Source: an uncultured Flavobacteriaceae bacterium | Lineage (GTDB): Bacteria > Bacteroidota > Bacteroidia > Flavobacteriales > Flavobacteriaceae | Length of the DNA stretch: 64,000 bases | Assembly: GCA_947500385.1 (NCBI GenBank) | Contig: CANMSA010000007.1 | Location: 52,929-116,928, forward strand | Direction of reading: 5' to 3' | Part shown: positions 9,813-19,800 of the stretch, piece by piece | Layout: the number at the start of each line of letters is the position of its first letter | Position numbering within the stretch: the first letter of the stretch is position 1 | The notes under the pieces: model-generated | What the model was told of the DNA's origin: nothing | The model's database searches: none | Seen by the model: the letters and a program-made list of their open reading frames with translations, nothing else | Translations under genes and position numbers: made by a program

Positions 9813-10493
9813 ATGAAAGAATTCAAGATAGAAGCACTCAATAAGGTGCGCAGAGGTGCCAATAGGGCTACCTACGATGTGGAAAAGGTAAACGCCATAC
9901 TTGATGCCGGTTTTGTCGGGTATGTATCCTACGTTTTTGAAGGAAAGGCAATCTCGTTACCAATGGCCTATGGGCGACGGGAAAATAAAATATACCTTCA
10001 CGGATCTTTGAAGAATAGAATGTTATTGTCATTGTTGGAAGGAACGGGGGCCAGTATGACCGTGATGCATTTGGATGCCCTGGTCTTAGCACGTTCAGGC
10101 TTGCACCATTCGGTCAATTATCGTTCGGCGACACTGTTTGGTAGTCTGGTAAAAATTGTGGATCCAGAAGAAAAAGAAAGGGCGCTAAAATGCGTAGTGG
10201 ATCATATGATGGAAGGACGTTGGGAAGGTATACGCCCTATGTTGAAGAAAGAATTGGATGGTACTTTGGTGGTGGAAATGACCATTGAGACAGCTTCTGC
10301 AAAAATTAGGGATGTGGGCGTGAACGATGAAAAAAAAGATTTGGAACTACCTATTTGGGCCGGCCTACTTCCGTTAAAACAGGTAGCGGAATTTCCTGAG
10401 AGCGATGCGCTACTCCCAAAGGGTGTTGAAATACCCGAGCATGTAATGGCCTATTACGAAACCAATAAATATAAAGGCAATGTTAGAAATTAG
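9813..10493 (+). CDS. Pyridoxamine 5'-phosphate oxidase-family (FMN split-barrel) protein
   Basis: A 226-residue protein of the split-barrel FMN-binding superfamily (NimA/PNPOx-like): the core AILDAGFVGYVSYVFEGKAISLPMAYGRRENKIYLHGSLKNRMLLSLL at residues ~29-80 is typical, as is the later H-x-NYRSATLFG strand. Such proteins bind flavin or haem; many of the MocR-linked ones have no proven reaction. The frame is open from an ATG at 9759, but the promoter element at 9785-9792 and the family N-terminus favour ATG 9813. It overlaps the DUF1272 gene by 14 bp, so the two are translationally coupled, and it is divergent from a MocR regulator that probably controls it. Confidence 0.88.
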   Translation: MKEFKIEALNKVRRGANRATYDVEKVNAILDAGFVGYVSYVFEGKAISLPMAYGRRENKIYLHGSLKNRMLLSLLEGTGASMTVMHLDALVLARSGLHHSVNYRSATLFGSLVKIVDPEEKERALKCVVDHMMEGRWEGIRPMLKKELDGTLVVEMTIETASAKIRDVGVNDEKKDLELPIWAGLLPLKQVAEFPESDALLPKGVEIPEHVMAYYETNKYKGNVRN

Positions 10494-10770
10494 ACCCAGC
10501 TGCGAAAACTGTGATACAGATTTGCCCCCCGAGGCTACCAATGCAATGATTTGTACGTATGAGTGTACTTTCTGTTCAGATTGCGTAACCGACATCCTCC
10601 ACAACGTATGCCCAAATTGCGGTGGTGGCTTCGAGAAACGCCCGGTTCGTCCTAAGGGACAATTGGGAAAAAATCCAGCCAAAAAAACACGCCTTCATAA
10701 ACCGATAAAACAGCATGAATTTAATCTGTTAAGAAAAAAGTGGGAAGACATCGCACCCGAAAAGAGATAA
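10480..10770 (+). CDS. DUF1272 zinc-ribbon protein
   Basis: A 96-residue small cytoplasmic protein with the DUF1272 signature: MLEIRPSCENCDTDLPP at the start, then CTYECTFCSDCV and NVCPNCGGGFEKRPVRP. Eight cysteines in CxxC-like pairs (two knuckles) should bind one or two zinc ions. The C-terminus is Lys/Arg-rich. Function is unknown. It overlaps the upstream split-barrel gene by 14 bp, and it ends 14 bp from the end of a convergent TonB receptor gene. Confidence 0.88.
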   Translation: MLEIRPSCENCDTDLPPEATNAMICTYECTFCSDCVTDILHNVCPNCGGGFEKRPVRPKGQLGKNPAKKTRLHKPIKQHEFNLLRKKWEDIAPEKR

Positions 10771-10783
10771 AAGTCTTAGGTGT

Positions 10784-12862
10784 TTACAGTTGATACCCGA
10801 GCCGGATTCCTCCATAAAAATTACGGGAATCGCCAGGATAAAAATACCGAGGTTCGTTCCCTCCAAATCCCCGGGTATTGATTAATACCGATTGGGCGTA
10901 TACCACATCGAACAAGTTATGAATGCCAAAATCTACTCCAAGGGCAAATTTTTCAGATAGCTTTTTATAAAAGCCCATGCGTGTATTGAAAACGTTGAAA
11001 GAATCACTTGAGAGACTATTTGCATCGGTCAAAGGAACGGCCCCCACATATTGATGGGTAGTATTCCAATAAAAATAGGAGAATAACTGCATTTGAATCC
11101 CGGAGAGTACCCGATGTTTGGGAACTCCGGTTAAGGGGTTTCCAGAAAAATCATCGTCTCCATCCACAAAATCTATAAAACTATGGTCGGTTAAGGTGTA
11201 ATTGATAAATGGGGCCAACGAAACAGCAGATCCGATGGCCAATTGGTAACGTGCGGCTACCTCCAATCCTCGATGCCTGGTTTTGCCGGCATTTCTCCCC
11301 ACAAATTGATCATCGCCGATGCGCTCCTCAACCAGAAGGTTCTGTATGTTCATTTGATACAAAGATGCATCTATCGTGAGGCGTTCCCGATCTAGCTTCA
11401 ATTTGGTTCCAAGTTCATAATTCATTCCGGTTTCCTGAGCAATATCAGGATTTACTACCCCATCCGGGGTCAAAGATTGTTCAAGGGTAGGGTTTGAAAA
11501 TCCACGACTCAGGTTGGCATACAATTCATGATTTTTAATCAAATAGCTGAGATTCAAACTGGGCAATAGTATCGCGTTAAAATTGCGTTCTGCACTTCGA
11601 TTTTCAGCTCCTGTATTGAAGAAATCCCGATAATCGTATCGGGTTTTGTTAAGATTTATTCCCACCTGGGCCGAAAAAGTATCCGTAAAGGGCAGTAATA
11701 CCGTACCAAAAACATTCAATTGATTTCTAAATTCTTTATTGTCGGCAAACTTATCGCCTTGTAAACTTCCATTTCCATTGTTGTCTTGATATAAGTTTCT
11801 GAATTCGTCCCAAACATACACATCACGATAGAGCTCCCCACCAAAGGTATATTCCGCAGTCATTTCTGAAAAGTCAAAACTTCCCAGGAAACGTGTTCGC
11901 AACCCGTATCCGTTTGTAAACTCATCTAAAATCCCGAAGGGCCTTGCTTCGTAATGGTCTAAATACGTATAAAAAATACTCGTTGAATTTTCTAGTTTTT
12001 CATTGAAGGTATGTCGATGATTGAGACCCACCAGCGTGTACCTGTTATCTTCAAAACCTTGGGAAACCCGCCATGTAAAAGTAGCTTGGCTAGGATCTTC
12101 GGCAAAGGCGGTAGCGCCAAGAGAGCTCGGTATTTGTGCCGTGTAATCTATATGGTTGAACAGAAGGCTCACACGGTTTTTGTCATTGTAGTCATAGCTA
12201 AGATTTAACAACAGTCCGTCTCTTCTAAACGTACTGTTCTGACGGTACCCATCGGTTTCAGTATGTCCGTATTGGAGTCCTAATCGTAGTTTGCCATTGT
12301 AGTGATTAAAAGAAAGGTTGTTCTTTATCAATCCAAAGGAACCCACCGTGAAATTATTTGAAAAATTGGTAGATATGCCCAAAGCCTCCTTTGGGGTCAA
12401 AATAATGGCACCGCCTAAATTGGTGCCAAATGCAGTCGCTTTCGGGCCTTTTATGACTTCTATTTGGCGTAGGTTTTCGAGATCGAATGCTTCAATAGTA
12501 GAAATGCCCGAACCATCTGTTACCGGGATATCGTTGTAATATAATCGAAGCTTGTCGGTTGCAAAAAGTGTGCGTGCTCCTACCCCTCTAATGGTAATGC
12601 GATTCGTGTTCAAGGCGCCGGAGAACACATAAACACCCGGTATTTGATTCATAGAGGGAACAATGGAGACGGGACTGGCATTTTGAAACACTTTCGCGGA
12701 GATAACGGCCGATGATACAATGCCTGTGGCATTTTTTTTCTTAAGGGCATCTCGTATAATCACCTCATCGAGCTGCGTGATACTGTCCGTATTGATTGTA
12801 TCTTGAGCCAGTAGAATCATTGAAAAGAAAAACAGTACGCCACTTAAAAAAATCCCTTTCAT
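10784..12862 (-). CDS. TonB-dependent outer-membrane receptor (FecA/siderophore type)
   Basis: A 692-residue outer-membrane receptor. Residues 1-19 are a signal peptide, followed directly by a plug domain (VIIRDALKKKNATGIVSSAVISAKVFQN...IPGVYVFSGALNTNRITIRGVGARTLF...IEVIKGPKATAFGTNLGGAI) and a C-terminal 22-strand-type barrel that ends GGIRLGYQL. There is no carboxypeptidase-like N-terminal extension and no SusD partner, which points to iron-complex or small-molecule uptake more than glycan uptake. The substrate is not evident and no Fur box was recognised. An inverted repeat lies in the shared upstream region with xth. Confidence 0.93.
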   Translation of the reverse strand: MKGIFLSGVLFFFSMILLAQDTINTDSITQLDEVIIRDALKKKNATGIVSSAVISAKVFQNASPVSIVPSMNQIPGVYVFSGALNTNRITIRGVGARTLFATDKLRLYYNDIPVTDGSGISTIEAFDLENLRQIEVIKGPKATAFGTNLGGAIILTPKEALGISTNFSNNFTVGSFGLIKNNLSFNHYNGKLRLGLQYGHTETDGYRQNSTFRRDGLLLNLSYDYNDKNRVSLLFNHIDYTAQIPSSLGATAFAEDPSQATFTWRVSQGFEDNRYTLVGLNHRHTFNEKLENSTSIFYTYLDHYEARPFGILDEFTNGYGLRTRFLGSFDFSEMTAEYTFGGELYRDVYVWDEFRNLYQDNNGNGSLQGDKFADNKEFRNQLNVFGTVLLPFTDTFSAQVGINLNKTRYDYRDFFNTGAENRSAERNFNAILLPSLNLSYLIKNHELYANLSRGFSNPTLEQSLTPDGVVNPDIAQETGMNYELGTKLKLDRERLTIDASLYQMNIQNLLVEERIGDDQFVGRNAGKTRHRGLEVAARYQLAIGSAVSLAPFINYTLTDHSFIDFVDGDDDFSGNPLTGVPKHRVLSGIQMQLFSYFYWNTTHQYVGAVPLTDANSLSSDSFNVFNTRMGFYKKLSEKFALGVDFGIHNLFDVVYAQSVLINTRGFGGNEPRYFYPGDSRNFYGGIRLGYQL

Positions 12863-12932
12863 TACTATTTTTTAAAGCCCTAAAAGTAAGACTTAAAATC
12901 GGAATCTTGTTATTCTTTTTGGTCAAGATGGG

Positions 12933-12976
12933 CTACAATGTAAAAGGGTTTTTTAAGATCTCATTTTATATTGTAG
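12933..12976. repeat. 13-bp inverted repeat between the TonB receptor and xth genes
   Basis: CTACAATGTAAAA (12933-12945) and TTTTATATTGTAG (12964-12976) are inverted copies with a single G-T wobble, separated by 18 bases. The pair sits in the 175-bp divergent intergenic region, about 70-115 bp from the receptor start. There is no T-run that would make it a terminator. It could be an operator or an RNA hairpin; which one is not decided by the sequence. Confidence 0.45.
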
Positions 12977-13037
12977 AAGCGTTTTTTACATCGTTTGGTT
13001 TTGGCTACTTTAGCCAAAAAGTAAAAGCAAAAGCAAA

Positions 13038-13802
13038 ATGAAAATAGTATCGTATAATGTAAACGGTATTCGCGCCGCGCTGAAGAAAGGCTTTATTGAT
13101 TGGTTACAATCTGTAAATCCGGATGTAATTTGTTTACAAGAGATAAAAGCGCAAGAAGATCAACTAGATCTGTCTGTTTTTGAGGCGGCCGGATATTCCC
13201 ATAATTACTGGTATAGTGCCCAAAAAAAAGGGTACAGCGGGGTTGCAATTCTTTCAAAGACCGAACCGGATCATATCGAATTTGGAACGGGTATCGAAAC
13301 CATGGATTTTGAAGGAAGAAACCTTCGGGCAGATTTTGGCGACCTATCGATTATGAGCATGTATTTGCCCTCGGGGACCAATATGGCCCGACTCGATTTC
13401 AAGTTAAACTACATGGCCGAAATACACAACTATTTCAATGACCTGAGGAAAGAAAAACCAAACCTTGTGGTGTTGGGGGATTACAATATTTGTCACGAAG
13501 CCATTGATATTCATGACCCGGTCCGAAACAAGAATGTTTCGGGTTTTTTGCCGGTTGAACGCGAATGGATCGGTAATTTGATGAAAAGCGGATTCATTGA
13601 TAGCTTCCGGCACTTTAACAAAGAACCCGACAACTATACATGGTGGAGCTACCGGGCCAATGCACGAAACAATAACAAAGGGTGGCGTCTAGATTATGCA
13701 ATGGTCAGTGAACCTTTAAGAGATCGCCTGAAACGATCGGTGATTTTATCCGAAGCGAAGCATAGCGACCACTGCCCTATCTTGGTCGAGATTGCTTCAT
13801 GA
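13038..13802 (+). CDS. xth: Exodeoxyribonuclease III
   Basis: A 254-residue AP endonuclease / 3'-5' exonuclease of the ExoIII (EEP) family, acting in base excision repair. Family motifs: KIVSYNVNGIRAALKKG at the N-terminus, Mg-binding Glu in CLQEIKAQ (~res 36), the active-site Tyr region MSMYLPSG, LGDYNICHEAIDI with catalytic Asp/Asn, the substrate loop GWRLDYAMVS, and the final catalytic Asp-His in KHSDHCPILVEI. Length is normal for the family. It ends in front of a strong symmetrical terminator shared with the giant gene on the other strand. Confidence 0.97.
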   Translation: MKIVSYNVNGIRAALKKGFIDWLQSVNPDVICLQEIKAQEDQLDLSVFEAAGYSHNYWYSAQKKGYSGVAILSKTEPDHIEFGTGIETMDFEGRNLRADFGDLSIMSMYLPSGTNMARLDFKLNYMAEIHNYFNDLRKEKPNLVVLGDYNICHEAIDIHDPVRNKNVSGFLPVEREWIGNLMKSGFIDSFRHFNKEPDNYTWWSYRANARNNNKGWRLDYAMVSEPLRDRLKRSVILSEAKHSDHCPILVEIAS

Positions 13803-13817
13803 TGATCGGGGGGTACC

Positions 13818-13860
13818 ACATAACAAAAAAACCGCATCTGATGCGGTTTTTTTGTTATGT
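13818..13860. terminator. Bidirectional intrinsic terminator
   Basis: A perfect palindrome with 20-base arms (ACATAACAAAAAAACCGCAT and its complement) and a CTG loop. The A7/T7 tracts give each strand a GC-rich hairpin followed by a U-run, so it serves both xth (+) and the giant gene (-), which end on either side of it. Confidence 0.93.
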
Positions 13861-13874
13861 AAAATCTATCAAAA

Positions 13875-16800
13875 TTATCTATAGATAGAGAAATGACCCA
13901 TAAACTCACGATCGTCTCGCTCCCCATTTAGTTTAATGATATACCAATAATCCCCGGCAGGCAGTTGTTCTCCTGCGTAGGTCCCGTCCCATGTTCCTTC
14001 GCGAACAAATTCTTTGAGGGTTCTTCCATACCGATCAAACAATTGTACGGTCAAGTTCTGGTATCCGGAGGCATTTTTGATCACCCATACATCATTGTCA
14101 CCGTCGTTATTTGGTGTAAAGAAGTTGGGTATTTCAATATCAATGAACTCCATGGTTATCTGTATGGCATCTTCACAACCTTTGCCATCGACTACCCGAA
14201 CGGTATAGGTACCATCGCGAATAATATAGTACGAACCAGTACTTTGGGGCATACCTTCAAAATAGTAGGTATAACTGCCATCGCCTCCGGTAGCTTCTAC
14301 CAATATTTCGTTGATATTCCCTGCTTGTTGTGTAAGCGTAAGTGTTTCCGGAGCTTCAATTTCCAGATCGTCTATTATTTCTATACAACCGCCTTGGTGC
14401 ACAATAGTAATGGTATGCATACCAGGACTTAAATTCTCGAATACGCCGCTATCTTGGGTGGTATCGCTCAGGGTAGGCATGTTGGGATTTGCCGCGTCTA
14501 ACACATAGTAATAGTTTTCTACGGTCGTATCTACCAAGGCTACGGTGGTAACGCTATAGGGTTGCCCGTCTCTACAATCGTATTCCGTTTCATGTGTGGC
14601 CGTAAGGTCTACGCCTACTTTTACCTCTTGTAATACTGGGATGTCACAGCCATTCGCATCACGAATGTATATTTCATAGAATGCACCATCTAGGTTGTCC
14701 ATAACAAGTGTAGCACTTGCCAACGTTGCATAGGAACCGTTAGGGTCACCGACAGAGTATGCGTATGGAGCCGTCCCTCCGGAGATTTCAAGTTCAATAA
14801 TACCGTTATCATCTGTTGAACACTCCTCGTCTTCTACCCGTATAACCGTTGCTTCCAGGGCTGCGGTTGGTGCGATCACTTGCAAGCCACTTAGAACTAC
14901 TTCGCAACCATTCTGATCCTGTACGATCACTGTGTAATCCCCTCCGGCGAGGTTTTCAAAGATGTTGCTGTCCACAGATTTTTGTGGGGCCGAAGAAATG
15001 GTATAGCTATAAGGTCCTTCACCACCTGTAACGTTTACTTCGATGCTACCATCGTCTTCCCCAAAACAGGTCACATTTGAAATAGGACCTTGGGTTGCTT
15101 CTAGTAACGGTGGCTCACTAATTGTGATCACCTCTGAATAAATAGTACAATCCGTTGCGATGGTGCTGGTTACTAATATTCGATAGCTTCCTTGACCAAG
15201 GTTTTCGAAAATTCCGGAATCTTGGGCGGTACCCTGTAGTGTACCATTCAATTCCAACTGATATTGATAACCTCCCACACCTTTGGTGGCAGTGGCTACC
15301 AACACAGCATCCGTCTCACCAAAACAGTTAATAGTGGTATTGGAATCGTCTACCGTAACTTCGACCGGTTCTACTAAATTAATCGTACGCGTTACCGAGA
15401 TAGGAGATTCGCATAGCCTGGCAGGATTCGCATCTCTTGCCAAGAACGTATAGGTACCTGGAGCAAGATTTGGATATACCGGGTTCGTCTGCCATGCTCC
15501 CGGGGTCGGGGAGGTCATGCTATATTCATAGGTTCCTGACCCACCACCGGCGGCCAGTAGTGTAATTTCACCACTATTTGGCGCGCAGGTCGGTTCTGCA
15601 CTTATGAACGCATCGATCGTTACTTCCGTTGGATCTGTTAAACTAATAGCGATAGTGCTATCACATCCTTTTCCATCGGATACGGTTACCTCATAATTAC
15701 CCTGTGGCAAATTATTGAACAGGTTCCCATTTTGAGCTACTCCCGATACGCGAGAACCATCTGCATTGATCGTGGTAAGCACATACGCGTAGTTCGAAGG
15801 GCCGTTGGCTCTTGAAGCGATTACACTAATGCTTCCGTCAGAGGCTTCGGGACAATTCGGGTCACTAACGACATCTTGTACAAGATTTATCACATCAATC
15901 TGGGGTATCGAAAATACCTTCGTCACATTGCTGCATCCTTGTGCATCTCTCAACGTAAGCTCGTAGTTAATACCGGAAGTCAAACCACTGAAAATGTTGT
16001 TGGCATCAAAATTCTGGATGGGCGTTCCTGGAGTGGCAGGGTCTACCAGCTGGAATTCGTAAGTACCCCATCCACCTTCCGGTGTGGCGGTGACCTGCGC
16101 ATCATTACCTGGGGTACATGTTAATTCTTGTGTAATAGACCACGTAAAATCCAAGGTAAAAGCCGGTGATTGAATGGAGATATGCTCAGTGTCTTCAGTA
16201 CAACCGGTATCATTATCGGTTATTTGTACATAAAAAGTTCCTGCGGGCAGCGTATTGATAGGTATTGTGGCGGTACCGCTACCTGGCGTAGAGGGTATAT
16301 AAGTTGAACCGCTGTTTGCATTGATCACTTCATAGGTAAATCCGCTGGCAGAACCCGTTACCTCGAAGGTCAATTCCCCGTTTGATTCCCCAAAACAAGT
16401 TATGTCATCAACTTTGGTCGCTGTTGCTTCCAAGGTATCAAAAGGTGCAATGGTATAGGTGACCTGGGCCGTACAACCTGTCACCGTATCGGTTAACTCA
16501 TACACATAGATTCCAGGGTTTCCTGCCGGAATGGTTATGGCACCACTTCCCGTACCATTGATAAGGTTACCGGAAGGTAGTTCCCTTGTTTCGTAGTTGG
16601 CGGTTCCCGTACCGTTTGCTCCCACAACTTCAATAATGGCATCATTCACACAGTTCATGGCCTGTGTTTCGGTTATGGTTGCGCTAACTTTTGTAGCGGC
16701 CGGAATGTTCACCGTTACCTGGTCTGTACAATTGTTTGCATCTACCACATCAATTGTAATGGTTTGCACTATATTGGTGAAAGGAGTGTCAAAGGTAGCT

Positions 16801-19800
16801 GCGCTACTAAAGCTACTGCCATTGAAACTATACAAATGAGGGGCCGTACCCGTTACATCGCCTGCCCCATCTATAATAGAAGCGGAAATCGTTGCCATAC
16901 CATAGGTGTTGTCAGAATTACAGGTAAATGACGATACTGTCGGCGTCGCCAATTGCAACACTTTTGGTTCCGTAATGGTCTGCGTTGGTAATGTCTGGAT
17001 ACAATTCTTGGAAGAACGTACGGTGATTACATGCGGACCGGCGGCCAAATTGTCAAAAACGTTTGAAGCCTGGTATGGATTACCGTCTATGCTATACGTA
17101 TAGGTAACGTCTAAGTTATCGGTCGAAGGGGTTTGTTCTACAATAATTTGACCGTCGTTTGCCCCATTACAGCTTACATGTTGTATGGGTGTTCGCACTT
17201 GAAAGTCTGGGGCGACCGGAGCATCCAGGGTTGCCGATACATTCTGGACAGGACATCCTGATTGATTGTCCGTAACCGTGAAATTGTACGTTGTAGAATG
17301 GGTAAGCCCGGTAAAAATACCTGTGGTATTGGTCTCCGAATTGTCGGTACGCACAAAGGTATAATCAAGTGATCCTCCGTACACCTCAATGGTGACCTCA
17401 CCACTATTGGCAGGGCTACATTGCTCTACTTGTGTAATGTTGGCCTTACTAACCATTTGTGGATAGATAAAGATACTTTCGGTGGCCGTACAACCGTTTT
17501 CGTCACGTACTTCCAAGGTGTGTGTTCCAGGGCCTAGATTTTTGGTGGCCGTAGTGGTCAACTCACCGTCCCAGATGTACACATTCGTTCCTTCCCCGTC
17601 TACAATAGTGGCTACGACGTTGTAAATTTCATTGGTAGATGTACACCTGTTTGGAACATCGATGGCCGTAATTTGTGGTTCGGGGTCTTTTGTAATGGTA
17701 ATAGGAGTTCCCAATCCTTTGATACAACCTCCACCATCACGAACATATACCTGATAGATGTTGTTGGTGCCATCGTATGCGGTAGGGGTAACTTCTTTTG
17801 TTGGTTCTGCTTGCCATTCTGAGGCGGGCAAGGTGTTTGGATCAGTGCCGTCTACCACAAAGGCATATTCATACGGCTTCCAGTTTTGATAGAGTTTATT
17901 TCTTCGATTGTAATACACTTCATTATCCCAACCCCCAATTGCTTTTACCGAAATCTGTGCCCCTATATTACAAGTAGCGGGGGCGTATTGATCCAGTTCC
18001 AAGGTGAACTTTGGCGGGGTGTATATGGGAAATCTGTTTCCTGATTTACAGCCAGACTCAGAAGTGACCTCAACAACGTACCAACCCCCTCTAAGGCCAT
18101 TGGCATTTACGATGATATCGCCACCGGCACCTCCATCGGTAGCAGTACCGTTTTGATGAAAAACCGTGTTGGTAGGTCGATGCGCATTGTATATCCTCCA
18201 AGTAACCGTTTGTGTACCGTCGCCATCGTTATCTCCGGCACCTGTGATGGTAAACCGCACTTCCCCATCATTATTCTCACGACAGATTTTTCCTTGATAG
18301 GTAGAAACCACATCAAAAGTAGTATCATCTGAAGGGGCGGCAACCTGTCCCAAACCTCTCCATCGCTGACATCCGGTATTTAAATCTCTTATTACGACCC
18401 CATAATTGACACCGAAAAGCAATCCGCTTACCCGTAAGTCTCGCTCAATACCATTGGTATCTGCATCCTCACCAAACGCCTCATTATCCGTAGCATTTTC
18501 AAAACTTCTCCATGCTGGAGGCGTATCGGGATCATACGGCCAAATACGATATTCAAAGGGCCCTACCAATTCTTCGCCTGGTAAGGTAGCTGCATCACCA
18601 GGGTCGGCTCCCACCTCAATTTCGAAAGTGGCACCATTGGCACAGGTTTGGTCTAAATCGGCCTGGTTTTTTTGAAACCAAGGCAATGGCGGTTGTTGGA
18701 TCTGATAGAAATTTGATTCATAGGTACATCCGCGTTCATCGGTAATTCGTACAAAAAACCACTGCGGCCAGTACATGCGTTCATTCCAACCGGCAGGGCG
18801 GGTAGACATGTCTATGTTCTCACGTCTACGGTATACCCTAGACCAACCGGTTGCCAAGTAATCTGCTTCGTTTCTGACCCGTACCAACTCTATGGTAATC
18901 AATCCAGTGGCATTCTGAACATTGTTGATATTGGTGTTCCCCCATTGCGTTCCACCGGCGACAGGGTCACAGGTAATATCGGTATGGGTGACATCTGCGG
19001 TTATGGCATCTTCGGCACCAATCGTAACGGTCTGGTCTATTTGACATCCCAAGGCATCTGTAATCGAATAGTTATAGGTTGTGGCATCTAGTCCAGTATA
19101 TATGGTTTTTGTGGTAAACGCACTACCGTCAAAACTATACAGGAACGGAGGCGTACCACCTTGACCGGATAGCTCTACGGAACCGGTACCATTGGCACCA
19201 CATGCGGTGTTCGATACGGTTTCTGTAGAAGCAAGGGTAGGTGCTACGATTACTTCAACAGGATCTGTTGTAAAAACACAACCTTTATCGTCGGTTACTT
19301 CAAAGGTAAAGGTTCCTGCAGTAGCAGTACTGTAAGGCATTGTTACCGGTGTTGGGTCACCATTAACTCTGTATGTATAAGGTGCATATCCTTCTTGTGG
19401 GGTCACCTCGATAATCGCATCTGGTGTTGCCCCGCAACCCAAAGGTTTTGTGATTTGAGGAGTGGCAAACAACTGCCCGGCTATCTTCGTGTCGGCGACA
19501 ATTATCTCGCAACCATTGTTGCCAATGACCTTTACGATGTAATCATCCGGAGTGAGATTGGTCAAGGTAAAAGTGCCACCGGTAATTGGCTGAGGTGTAC
19601 CATTGTTTACTGTATAAAAGTAGGGAGACACACCATCAGTGATATCTATTTTGAGTTCCCCTTGTGTTGCCGTACTATAGCAGTAGTTGGAAGCTGTGGC
19701 GTCAACAACCGATGTGGGTCCGCCCTGATCGGCAAGATCAAATGTTTGCGTATTTTCAATACAGCCATTTACGTCGGATACCACAATGGTATGGGTTCCG

